64,000 nucleotides of DNA from Anaerolineae bacterium (GTDB taxonomy: Bacteria; Chloroflexota; Anaerolineae; Anaerolineales; Anaerolineaceae): assembly GCA_013178185.1 (NCBI GenBank), contig JABLXC010000007.1, positions 62,001-126,000 on the forward strand, written 5' to 3'. Of the stretch, positions 7,317 to 14,704 are shown in pieces; position 1 is the stretch's first letter, and each line of letters starts with the position of its first letter. Under the pieces are notes generated by a model. That model ran no database searches and was not told where the DNA came from. It saw only the letters and a program-made list of their open reading frames with translations. A program made the position numbers and the translations under genes.

Positions 7317-8183
7317 ATGCAGATAGTGTCGGATCGGGGAGCGGATCTTTCGAAAGAACAATTTAAAGATCTGGATATTCATTTCGTCCCATTAAAAATT
7401 ACGCTGGAAGGAAAGACCTATCTTGGCGGGGATGATCTTTCTTCTGAGGAATTTTATCGCCTACTCGAAGAGACCCAGGCATTTCCTACCACTTCTCAAC
7501 CATCGCCGGGAGATTTTGCAGAGCTATACCGCAAACTGGCGCAGGTTGACCCGGAGATTCTATCGATTCATATTTCTTCCGGTCTTTCGGGAACCCTGGA
7601 ATCTGCTAAGCTGGGCGCTGCGATGGTGCCGGAAGCGAAAGTTCATATCTTCGATACCAAAACGCTCTCCTGCCCCGAAGGGTGGCAGGTTGAAGCTGCC
7701 GCTAAAGCAGTCAAAGCCGGTTGGCCGCTTGATCGCATCTACTCCTTATTAGAAAGTATTCGCGAGAAAGCTGAAGGAATGTTCACGTTGAACGATCTGC
7801 GGTACTTGATTCACGGCGGACGCATTAGCCATTTAAAAGGATTGCTGGCCTCGCTGTTGAACATCAAGCCGGTCATTGGTGTTGATCACCAAAGTGGAAA
7901 ATATATTTCCCTTGTACAAGAGGTGACACTCAAACGGGCAATCAAGAAGATGGTTGAATTAGCGGGAAAATTATATCCGGAGGGGACTCAACTCAGAGTT
8001 CAACCGCTGCATGGTTTTAACCCGGCTGCCGTTGAGCTTGTCATTCAGACCTTCAAGGAACACTATGATTGCGTGTTTGAAGCCGTAACGCCAGTGGCCC
8101 CTGTTTTGGGCGCGCACACCGGCCCGAGCCTGGTTGGTTTTGCAGTGGCCCCAATGGAAATCTTCAGGCCACTCGAAAGCTGA
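7317..8183 (+). CDS. DegV family protein (fatty-acid-binding, FakB-like)
   Basis: The 288-residue protein has DegV signatures: TTSQPSPGDF near residue 58, SSGLSGT, RYLIHGGRIS near 160 and HTGPSLVGF near the C-terminus. DegV/FakB proteins bind one fatty acid and present it to the FakA kinase for phosphorylation and incorporation into phospholipid. No fakA is visible here. A TCTGGAG ribosome binding site precedes the ATG. It converges with the sirtuin gene; the 41-base gap between them has only a weak hairpin and T-run. Confidence 0.88.
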   Translation: MQIVSDRGADLSKEQFKDLDIHFVPLKITLEGKTYLGGDDLSSEEFYRLLEETQAFPTTSQPSPGDFAELYRKLAQVDPEILSIHISSGLSGTLESAKLGAAMVPEAKVHIFDTKTLSCPEGWQVEAAAKAVKAGWPLDRIYSLLESIREKAEGMFTLNDLRYLIHGGRISHLKGLLASLLNIKPVIGVDHQSGKYISLVQEVTLKRAIKKMVELAGKLYPEGTQLRVQPLHGFNPAAVELVIQTFKEHYDCVFEAVTPVAPVLGAHTGPSLVGFAVAPMEIFRPLES

Positions 8184-8224
8184 AGCTGCTTTTTTTAGGT
8201 TTTATTTGAGAGAAGCCCAAGAGA

Positions 8225-8989
8225 TCACAGGGCTTTACCAATAGCTGGCACTACTTCCACAACATCATACGGGAGCAACACCGCCGCGCTGTCGTCGAGC
8301 GGCGTTGTGGAAAAAGTGTTGATGATCAGTTTACCGCCATGTCGAAGGGTATAGTAAGGCAAACTCGCGACGGGCATAACGACCAGCGATGAACCGGCCA
8401 CCAGAACAACATCTGCTTTTGAACAATGATCCTCGGCCGCTTCCCAGGCGCCTTGGGGAAGGAATTCCTCAAACAGGATGATCCCTGGTTTTACAATGCG
8501 GTCACATTTAGGACAACGAGGCAGGCCGGTATCTTCCATCATTAGTTCTTTAAAGTTTTCAGAGGGGAACATAATATGGCAGGTTGGACACTCCATGTGG
8601 TCCAGCGAGCCGTGCACTTCAATGACGTTTTTTGATCCTGCCATTTTGTGCAGTCCATCAATATTTTGCGTGATGACGGCTTTGATAGCGCCTTGAGCTT
8701 CCATTTGCGCCAGGGCGAAATGCGCTGCGTTGGGTTTTGCCTCCCAGGTTTGGATGAGCAATGGTCGCAGCCAGGCATAAAAACGTTCTGGTCTCCTCAG
8801 GAAGGAGCTGAGGGAAGCCACTTCCATCGGGTCGTCTTTGGACCACAAGCCAGTATCTTGCGTGCGAAAGTCAGGTATGCCAGAAGGGGTAGATATCCCA
8901 GCGCCAGTCAAGACGACAGCATGCCTGGATGACCGGATCAGTTCGGCGGCCTGTTCGATTCTCTCTTGCTTAGATTGTTTCGGGTTCAT
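8225..8989 (-). CDS. cobB: NAD-dependent protein deacylase, Sir2 family
   Basis: A 254-residue sirtuin. It shows the NAD-binding GAGIS...GIPDFR segment near residues 29-42, TQNIDGLH near 110, the catalytic His in EVHGS near 127, and the zinc ribbon CPTC...CPKC. GSSL and the late INT segment complete the Rossmann core. It should remove acyl groups from lysines using NAD+. Its ATG overlaps the stop of the upstream receiver-CpaE gene (ATGA), so the two are translationally coupled, an unusual pairing that suggests a shared function. Confidence 0.92.
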   Translation of the reverse strand: MNPKQSKQERIEQAAELIRSSRHAVVLTGAGISTPSGIPDFRTQDTGLWSKDDPMEVASLSSFLRRPERFYAWLRPLLIQTWEAKPNAAHFALAQMEAQGAIKAVITQNIDGLHKMAGSKNVIEVHGSLDHMECPTCHIMFPSENFKELMMEDTGLPRCPKCDRIVKPGIILFEEFLPQGAWEAAEDHCSKADVVLVAGSSLVVMPVASLPYYTLRHGGKLIINTFSTTPLDDSAAVLLPYDVVEVVPAIGKAL

Positions 8990-10137
8990 TCTTTGATTCG
9001 TTCTGCAATCTGGGTTGCCAGCTGGTTGAACTGCTGCGCGACCAATCCATCGGGTTGGATTTGGATCAGAGGAATGCCGCGCTGTACAGCTTGAAATGCC
9101 AGTTCGGGGACGGGAGAGATCACCTGTGCAATCGGGCGGCCGAGCATTTCCTGCATTTGCGTGATTGAAAGCTGAATATCTGCTCTCAGGCGGTTGATCG
9201 CAATCAAATGCAGGAGTTTTGATTTGCCAAAACCAACCTCGGCAACATTATCCAACAGCAGCCGGGTTCTCTGAATGCTGCTGGGGTAAGGTTCGGTGGC
9301 AACGATCAGCTCATGGCAGTTTGAGAGGACTTGCTCTATATTGGGGATAAAGCTGGCCCCGATATCCAGGAGAACAACCTGAGCAAGCGCAGGCAGGTGC
9401 CTGGTGAGCTGTTGGATCTGCTCGGTTTGGATGAGCAAAGCCGCGTCCTGGATATGGGATGAAGCCATCAAGAGACGAATGCCGTAGGAGGTGCGTAAAA
9501 GCTGGCTTTCGATAGCAGAAGAGTTTATTTCCGCGGGTTGGGACTGTAAGAGTTTGTTGAGACTGTCTGGGCTAGCAAATCCGAGGTCAAGAGCCATGGA
9601 TCCCTGGCCAGGGCGCAGTTCCGCAACAATGACATCCAATTTGTGGCGCTGGTGCAGCACGATGCCGAGGTTAAAGATTGTCGTTGAGATGCCGATACCG
9701 CCCTTAGAGGCGATGCATCCTACCATATAACCTTTTGGTGAAACAGCCTCTGTGGCGCCGCGCAATTTACCCCGGTTCAGCAGCGCTTTGATGCGCGCCA
9801 CCAGTTCTGCGGGGTGGATAGGCTTTGTCAAGTAATCATCTACACCGGCGTCATAGCCAGCGACCTTGTCTGCCACCTGACTTTTGGCAGTGAACATCAA
9901 GATCGCGATGCCTGCGGTGTTGGGATCTTTTCGCAACTGGCGGGTTACCTCATACCCGTCCATATCAGGCATCATTACATCCAACAAGATTAACTCAGGC
10001 AGTTCACTCTTTGCCAGAGCGATGGCCTGTTTTCCGTTATTTGCGGCGACGATCTGGAATCCCTGGCGTTGAAGCATCAGGCCAACCAGTCTTAAAGTTT
10101 CTATGTCATCATCAACAATGAGAACTTTGGCAGCCAT
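8986..10137 (-). CDS. Receiver-domain/CpaE-like ATPase fusion
   Basis: The start at 10137 (MAAKVLIVDDD) is preferred over an ATG 18 bases upstream because GGGGAAGT lies just before it. Residues 1-120 are a CheY-like receiver with DDD, phospho-acceptor Asp in LILLDVMMPDMDGY, FTAK and a KPIHPAEL end. Residues about 140-380 are a ParA/MinD-type domain of the CpaE family, with SKGGIGIST in place of KGGxGKT. The first Lys is kept and the second is lost, as is common in CpaE. CpaE proteins position Flp/Tad pilus machines, but no tad genes are in the window. Coupling to the sirtuin gene is by a four-base overlap. Confidence 0.85.
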   Translation of the reverse strand: MAAKVLIVDDDIETLRLVGLMLQRQGFQIVAANNGKQAIALAKSELPELILLDVMMPDMDGYEVTRQLRKDPNTAGIAILMFTAKSQVADKVAGYDAGVDDYLTKPIHPAELVARIKALLNRGKLRGATEAVSPKGYMVGCIASKGGIGISTTIFNLGIVLHQRHKLDVIVAELRPGQGSMALDLGFASPDSLNKLLQSQPAEINSSAIESQLLRTSYGIRLLMASSHIQDAALLIQTEQIQQLTRHLPALAQVVLLDIGASFIPNIEQVLSNCHELIVATEPYPSSIQRTRLLLDNVAEVGFGKSKLLHLIAINRLRADIQLSITQMQEMLGRPIAQVISPVPELAFQAVQRGIPLIQIQPDGLVAQQFNQLATQIAERIKE

Positions 10138-10308
10138 ACTTCCCCGGTCTTTCATTTAGATATTTGTCAGTCTAGCATTAAATTGGATCTGGCGCAAGAA
10201 AAATTGAGGGGCCTCAGGGGTTTTTTACCTGACCGAGAAGTATATTTGGAAAGTCCTTGGCCAAGACCTTAGGATAAATTTTGCCATCTTTGACAGGCAA
10301 GGAATGGG

Positions 10309-10314
10309 TATAAT
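10309..10314 (+). promoter_or_regulatory. -10 box eight bases before the tilS start codon
   Basis: TATAAT ends eight bases before the ATG at 10323, so transcription should begin one or two bases before the start codon and the mRNA would be leaderless. A TTGACA at 10290-10295 is only 13 bases upstream of the -10, too close for a standard -35. There is no Shine-Dalgarno. Confidence 0.5.
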
Positions 10315-10322
10315 TTAAGCAC

Positions 10323-11762
10323 ATGGAACTTTCGACCATTGAACGCTTTTTGGCGACGGAATGCGGGTTAAATAAGAGCCAGCCGGTATTGTTGGGACTG
10401 TCGGGAGGACCGGACAGTCTGTCTTTGCTGGATGTTTTGCTGCATTTTGGCTACCCTGTTATTGCTGCTCACTTTAACCACAAATTGCGCCCGGAATCGG
10501 GTAAAGAAGCGGATTACGTCTGGCGCCTGGCGGAGCAGCTTGGAGTCCGGTTTGTATGTGGGAGTATGGCGGTAACTACGCTAGCCCAGGAGAATAAATG
10601 GACTGTTGAGGAAGCCGCCAGAACTGCCCGTTACCAGTTTCTGTTTCAAGAGGCGCGCCGTTTTCATGCTCAGGCAGTTGCGATTGCGCACACCGCCGAT
10701 GACCAGGTTGAGACGGTCTTGATGCATATCCTGCGAGGTTCTGGACTGGCTGGTTTGAGAGGGATGGGTTTTCGCGCTGTCCAACATGAATGGGATGCTC
10801 AGATCCCGATTGTCCGCCCATTTTTAGAGGTGTGGCGGCAAGAAATACTGGAATATTGCAAAGAACGGAAGCTTGAGCCCATTTTTGACCAGAGCAACCT
10901 GGATGAAGTTTATTTTAGGAATCGTATTCGCCTTCAATTAATTCCTTACCTGGAACAGTATAATCCCAAGGTAAAGCAGGCTTTGCGGCGGATGTCTCGC
11001 ATTCTGGAAGCGGACACCGCCCTGCTGGAAGATACTGTCAACCAGGCCTGGAAAGAATGTCTCATTGCCATAAATTCTCTTTCTGTTATCCTGGATAATG
11101 TTCGAGTGAAAAAACTACCCCTCAGCTTGCAGCGCATGGTACTGCGTAAGGCAATGGCTTTTTTATTGCAAGGGGAGGAAGACATCGAATACGAGGCGAT
11201 CGAACGGGGCAGAAAGTTTATTTCAAGCCCTTCACGCCGTGGCCGGATCGAGCTTTCAGGGGGAATGAGCCTGTACCTGACAGGGGAATGGCTGGCTGTT
11301 GCCAGAAGGGAGGAAGATTTACCGAGAGACAACTGGCCGCAGTTCCAGGGTCGTGAACCGATTGCGTTGGATGCGCCGTTTCGTGTGACCCTCAACCATA
11401 GTTGGGTTCTTGAAGGCGAGATGCTTTCATCCCATTCTGCGCTCGCCCAAATAAATGATCCACGCAAGGCATGGCTGGATGCCGATTGTTTACAATTCCC
11501 TCTCCTCCTGAGAACGATGCGGCCGGGAGAACGCTTCCAACCTTTAGGGATGGAAGGAAAAAGGGTGAAGCTATCTGATTTTTGGGTCAACCTAAAAATG
11601 CCCCGTTTTGTGAGGAAAAACTGGCCTTTAGTGGTCTCAAATGATCAAATTGTATGGATTCCCGGACAGCGGATGGCTCATGCCTGCCGGTTGACAGAGC
11701 GAACGAAACGAGTCTTGTATCTCTGTCTCGGTCGCCAGGATACTGAAAAGCCGGACGTTTAA
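10323..11762 (+). CDS. tilS: tRNA(Ile)-lysidine synthetase
   Basis: A 479-residue protein with the PP-loop SGGPDS at residues 27-32 and the HFNHKLRPES, ARTARYQFL and AIAHTADDQVETVLMHILRGSG segments of TilS. The C-terminal region has the LRTMRPGERFQPLGM motif of the TilS substrate-binding domain. It modifies C34 of the CAU-anticodon isoleucine tRNA to lysidine so that it reads AUA. Length is typical of the full-length form. Its end overlaps the convergent recombinase-like gene by four bases. Confidence 0.95.
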   Translation: MELSTIERFLATECGLNKSQPVLLGLSGGPDSLSLLDVLLHFGYPVIAAHFNHKLRPESGKEADYVWRLAEQLGVRFVCGSMAVTTLAQENKWTVEEAARTARYQFLFQEARRFHAQAVAIAHTADDQVETVLMHILRGSGLAGLRGMGFRAVQHEWDAQIPIVRPFLEVWRQEILEYCKERKLEPIFDQSNLDEVYFRNRIRLQLIPYLEQYNPKVKQALRRMSRILEADTALLEDTVNQAWKECLIAINSLSVILDNVRVKKLPLSLQRMVLRKAMAFLLQGEEDIEYEAIERGRKFISSPSRRGRIELSGGMSLYLTGEWLAVARREEDLPRDNWPQFQGREPIALDAPFRVTLNHSWVLEGEMLSSHSALAQINDPRKAWLDADCLQFPLLLRTMRPGERFQPLGMEGKRVKLSDFWVNLKMPRFVRKNWPLVVSNDQIVWIPGQRMAHACRLTERTKRVLYLCLGRQDTEKPDV

Positions 11763-12661
11763 GGATTTTCTTCTGCCAGGTGTTTTAATTTAAGGCCAAT
11801 TTCGCGCCATTGAATTTTTGAAATTCCGAGTTTTTGCCGGATCTTATCGGACTCGATGCCGGCTTTCCAATCATTGAGTGCGCTGCTCCAACGACACATA
11901 TCGAAGGATACATGTTTGCTCAGGCCGGCTTCTTTTCCCATGTCTTCCAAGAGGTATTCAAGTCGACGGGGAGACCACGGGAAGACCCTGTCGGTAATTT
12001 CGTATTGTGTTTCGTATTCATGGTAGGCTTCTACCCAATCCTGAGAAAGCGGGAGTTTTCGTTCTTTATAGCGATGAGAGGGATTGTTGTACCGCACAAA
12101 AAGAAATGGTCCCGCGGGTGATTCTAACTCGAGGTGGTTGGGGGTAATCGTCAGGCATTCTCCCTTTTTTATCCCGGTTTCCAGGAGCATTACCAACAGG
12201 GTATAGGGTCTTGCATCTGGCTTCTTGTTCTGACGGTATTTCAACGCAACCGTGATGAGGGCTTCCTGCTCGTCCGTTGTCAAGATCGTTGGCAAGGGGC
12301 TGATGACAGATTGCTGAAGCACTTTTTCGGCTGGATCTACCAGGATGGCTCCATTCTTGTTGAGCCAGCGGAAGAATGACTTGATGGATGTGATCCTGCG
12401 GCTCAAACTTTTTGGGCTGCAAGGAATTCCGCGGCCGCTTTGCAACCAGTTTAGATAATGGTTGAGATCTGCAGTGGTAATTGCGCCAATCGTTCGGTCC
12501 GGTGGTAGATAGGAAGCCAACAATTGCAAGTCGCCAGAAAAGGCCTTGACGGTGTGCGGCGAGCGACCCTGGTCATGCAAGTAAATTTCCCAACTGCGAA
12601 TTGCCGGCAGCAAGGGTGTGAGGGAAGTGATGTGGACGACAGGTGTAGATTCTTTTGCCAC
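11759..12661 (-). CDS. Tyrosine-recombinase-like protein with degenerate active site
   Basis: A 300-residue protein with a SAM-like core-binding domain (about 15-110) and a phage-integrase-fold C-terminal domain. It aligns with XerC/D-type recombinases, but the catalytic positions are altered. TGLR becomes TGIKKGE (Arg to Lys), the HxLRH box becomes DMCRWSSA (His lost, Arg kept), and the segment that should carry the nucleophilic Tyr after LGISKIQWREI has no Tyr. The beta-strand Lys (YKERKLPL) remains. DNA binding without strand exchange is the likely outcome (inference). It is downstream of, and on the same strand as, the LCP/LysM operon. No integrase-type att repeats are seen. Confidence 0.7.
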   Translation of the reverse strand: MAKESTPVVHITSLTPLLPAIRSWEIYLHDQGRSPHTVKAFSGDLQLLASYLPPDRTIGAITTADLNHYLNWLQSGRGIPCSPKSLSRRITSIKSFFRWLNKNGAILVDPAEKVLQQSVISPLPTILTTDEQEALITVALKYRQNKKPDARPYTLLVMLLETGIKKGECLTITPNHLELESPAGPFLFVRYNNPSHRYKERKLPLSQDWVEAYHEYETQYEITDRVFPWSPRRLEYLLEDMGKEAGLSKHVSFDMCRWSSALNDWKAGIESDKIRQKLGISKIQWREIGLKLKHLAEENP

Positions 12662-12749
12662 GGCTGACTCCCATGTGCAAATTCGATGGTTTGCGCATAG
12701 TCTTATCAGCCAGTGTACAAGAGAATTTTTGAAATGTCAAATAAAACAA

Positions 12750-13787
12750 TCAAGGAAAATACATGGCCTGTTGCAGGATGGATTGGATGGCAACAAGATC
12801 GGGCCAAAAGACCCAGTACCCTGTTTCTGGGATGATGTAGGGCCATCCTTCTGAAGGGCCAATTGTGTAGCGGCGAACATGGCCGGGTTCCGCCAGGCGC
12901 GGCAGGATGGGTGCCAGAGCGAGGATTTCCCCGGTGGTCATATCTGTTTCCACACTATCCCGCAGGACGTTTAGAAGCTCCGGAGCTTTTGAGATTGCTT
13001 GCAAGGATAGTAGCTGGCGGGCGATTCCGCCAAGCACTTCCTGGCTTCTACGGCCGCGATCGAAATCGCTGGTGGAATAGCGGGAGCGGACATACCATAA
13101 GGCCATTTCCCCATCCATATGAACAATCCCCGGCGAAACTGTACAATAACCATTCACGTGGTTTGGGAGATCGCATTTATCTGTAAGTTCTTTTTCAACC
13201 TCAACATCAATTCCGTTCAAGGTGTCAATAATGTGGATGAATCCATTGAAATCTGTCATCACATAGTGGTCGGGCTGGGTGCCAAAGTTATAAGAGAAGA
13301 CGCTCTTCATCATGGAAAAACCACCCATTCCAAAAGCGGTATTGATGCGTTCTGGGCCAACACCCGGCAAATAAAGGTAAAGGTCGCGTGGAAAGGAGAC
13401 GATGTTTGCACTGCCCGAATCGCTTCGTAAAATTACAAGCTGGATGACATCAGTTCGGAATCCTCCGCCGGGCCGCCTGTCTGAACCGAGAATCAGGATG
13501 CTGACCTGTTCGGGAGGCGCTTCAACCCCCTCGGTCCAGGGCGTCGGCGTTGCAGTTTTTTCTTGCCTGGGCAGAGGAGTTGCTGGAAAGATAGGCGTGA
13601 GGGTCACTGGAGAGGTTGGTGTGGGAGGCAACGGTAAAAAAGGCGTTCGTGTGGCGGTTGCATTTGGATCATATCGCAATCGCTCTACTGGTTGAGACGA
13701 ATCTCCCATGATGGGCATGACCATGCTCGTGCAAGCGGTCAAGAACAGGCACAACAGCAGCCAAAGGACAATTTTAAGTTGAGACAT
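12750..13787 (-). CDS. LytR-CpsA-Psr (LCP) family lipoprotein
   Basis: The 345-residue protein has a signal sequence ending in a lipobox (LTAC) near residue 19. A Pro/Thr-rich stalk spans about 35-90 and an LCP domain follows, with SFPRDLYL, RINTAFGMGG and the RSRYSTSDFDRGRRSQ block that holds the phosphate-binding arginines. LCP proteins transfer lipid-linked glycopolymers to peptidoglycan or other acceptors. A lipid anchor in place of the usual transmembrane helix is a small peculiarity. It is the third gene of a minus-strand operon with a kinase-like protein and a LysM protein. Confidence 0.88.
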   Translation of the reverse strand: MSQLKIVLWLLLCLFLTACTSMVMPIMGDSSQPVERLRYDPNATATRTPFLPLPPTPTSPVTLTPIFPATPLPRQEKTATPTPWTEGVEAPPEQVSILILGSDRRPGGGFRTDVIQLVILRSDSGSANIVSFPRDLYLYLPGVGPERINTAFGMGGFSMMKSVFSYNFGTQPDHYVMTDFNGFIHIIDTLNGIDVEVEKELTDKCDLPNHVNGYCTVSPGIVHMDGEMALWYVRSRYSTSDFDRGRRSQEVLGGIARQLLSLQAISKAPELLNVLRDSVETDMTTGEILALAPILPRLAEPGHVRRYTIGPSEGWPYIIPETGYWVFWPDLVAIQSILQQAMYFP

Positions 13788-13801
13788 TTTTATTCTGGAT
13801 T

Positions 13802-14704
13802 TCAGGGAGGGGTTGCCTGAGCTGTTAACGTTTGAGCTATTGATGTTTGCGTCAGCGCTTCTGCCGAAGCTGTTTGGGCTTGCCCGGTAGCCTGAATGGA
13901 TTGAGCGGTCGCGGTTTGCGCCTGGGAAGTTGCCAGGTTGTTTACTTCGGCTGTGAGCGTTAGCCCTTGCTGCGCGACGGCAGTTGCGGATAGGTCAGGA
14001 GTAGGGGGCTCAGAAGTAGGCTGTTGGGTTGGGGTCGGGGTTGAGGTCCTGGTTGGAGTATATTTGGGAAGAACGTTGGGAACATATAGGGATTGTCCGG
14101 CGTAGATCAGGGTTGATCCTTCCAGGCAGTTCGCATCCTGAAGCTGATTTACCCCTACGCCATACGCGAGCCCGATGCCAAACAGTGTGTCGTTTGGTTT
14201 GACAATATAACGTACCCAGCCGGCTGGAGGGCCGCAACTGCTCCGGGTAATCATTGGCGCCGCGAAGATTGTCGCAGTGTTGGTTTGAGTCAACACCTGG
14301 GTCGCGGTGGGAGTTAAAGGCGGCAGGTAAATGATAGTGCCAGGCAGCAGGTTATCGCTGATCAGGCAGTTGTATTTCTTGATATCCTGAATCGATATCT
14401 GGTAAATTTCAGAGAGCGTTGAGAGAGTATCACTTCCGCTCAGTGTATAGGCATTCCAATTGGCTGGGGGTGGGCATGTGGTTGGAGCGGCTGGAAGGGT
14501 TGGGATGATGCGCGTAGGAGGGAGAACAGGCGTGGTAGTGCTGGTTTCTTGTAGATCGAGGGTAGCTGGTTTGGTGGTATTATCGGCGACCAGAGAACTG
14601 GTAGAGGCGCCTTCGATGAGGGACAGCGATAAAGCCCCAAATACCAGGAGGAGAGAGAGCCCTCCAGCAACCAATCCGGAGAATAGATCATGGAACGTTC
14701 TCAT
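13802..14704 (-). CDS. Membrane-anchored protein with two LysM domains
   Basis: A 300-residue protein with one N-terminal membrane segment (about 9-30) and a Pro/Thr linker. It has two LysM-type modules around residues 80-130 (YTLSGSDTLSTLSEIY) and 150-200 (YIVKPNDTLFGIGLAYGV). A Pro/Thr linker and an Ala/Gln/Thr-rich tail with repeated QTATAQ-like units follow. LysM domains bind N-acetylglucosamine polymers, so this should hold the outer part at peptidoglycan. Each module is preceded by a CPPP or CGPP segment. The ATG overlaps the upstream stop (ATGA), giving coupling to the kinase-like gene. Confidence 0.85.
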   Translation of the reverse strand: MRTFHDLFSGLVAGGLSLLLVFGALSLSLIEGASTSSLVADNTTKPATLDLQETSTTTPVLPPTRIIPTLPAAPTTCPPPANWNAYTLSGSDTLSTLSEIYQISIQDIKKYNCLISDNLLPGTIIYLPPLTPTATQVLTQTNTATIFAAPMITRSSCGPPAGWVRYIVKPNDTLFGIGLAYGVGVNQLQDANCLEGSTLIYAGQSLYVPNVLPKYTPTRTSTPTPTQQPTSEPPTPDLSATAVAQQGLTLTAEVNNLATSQAQTATAQSIQATGQAQTASAEALTQTSIAQTLTAQATPP

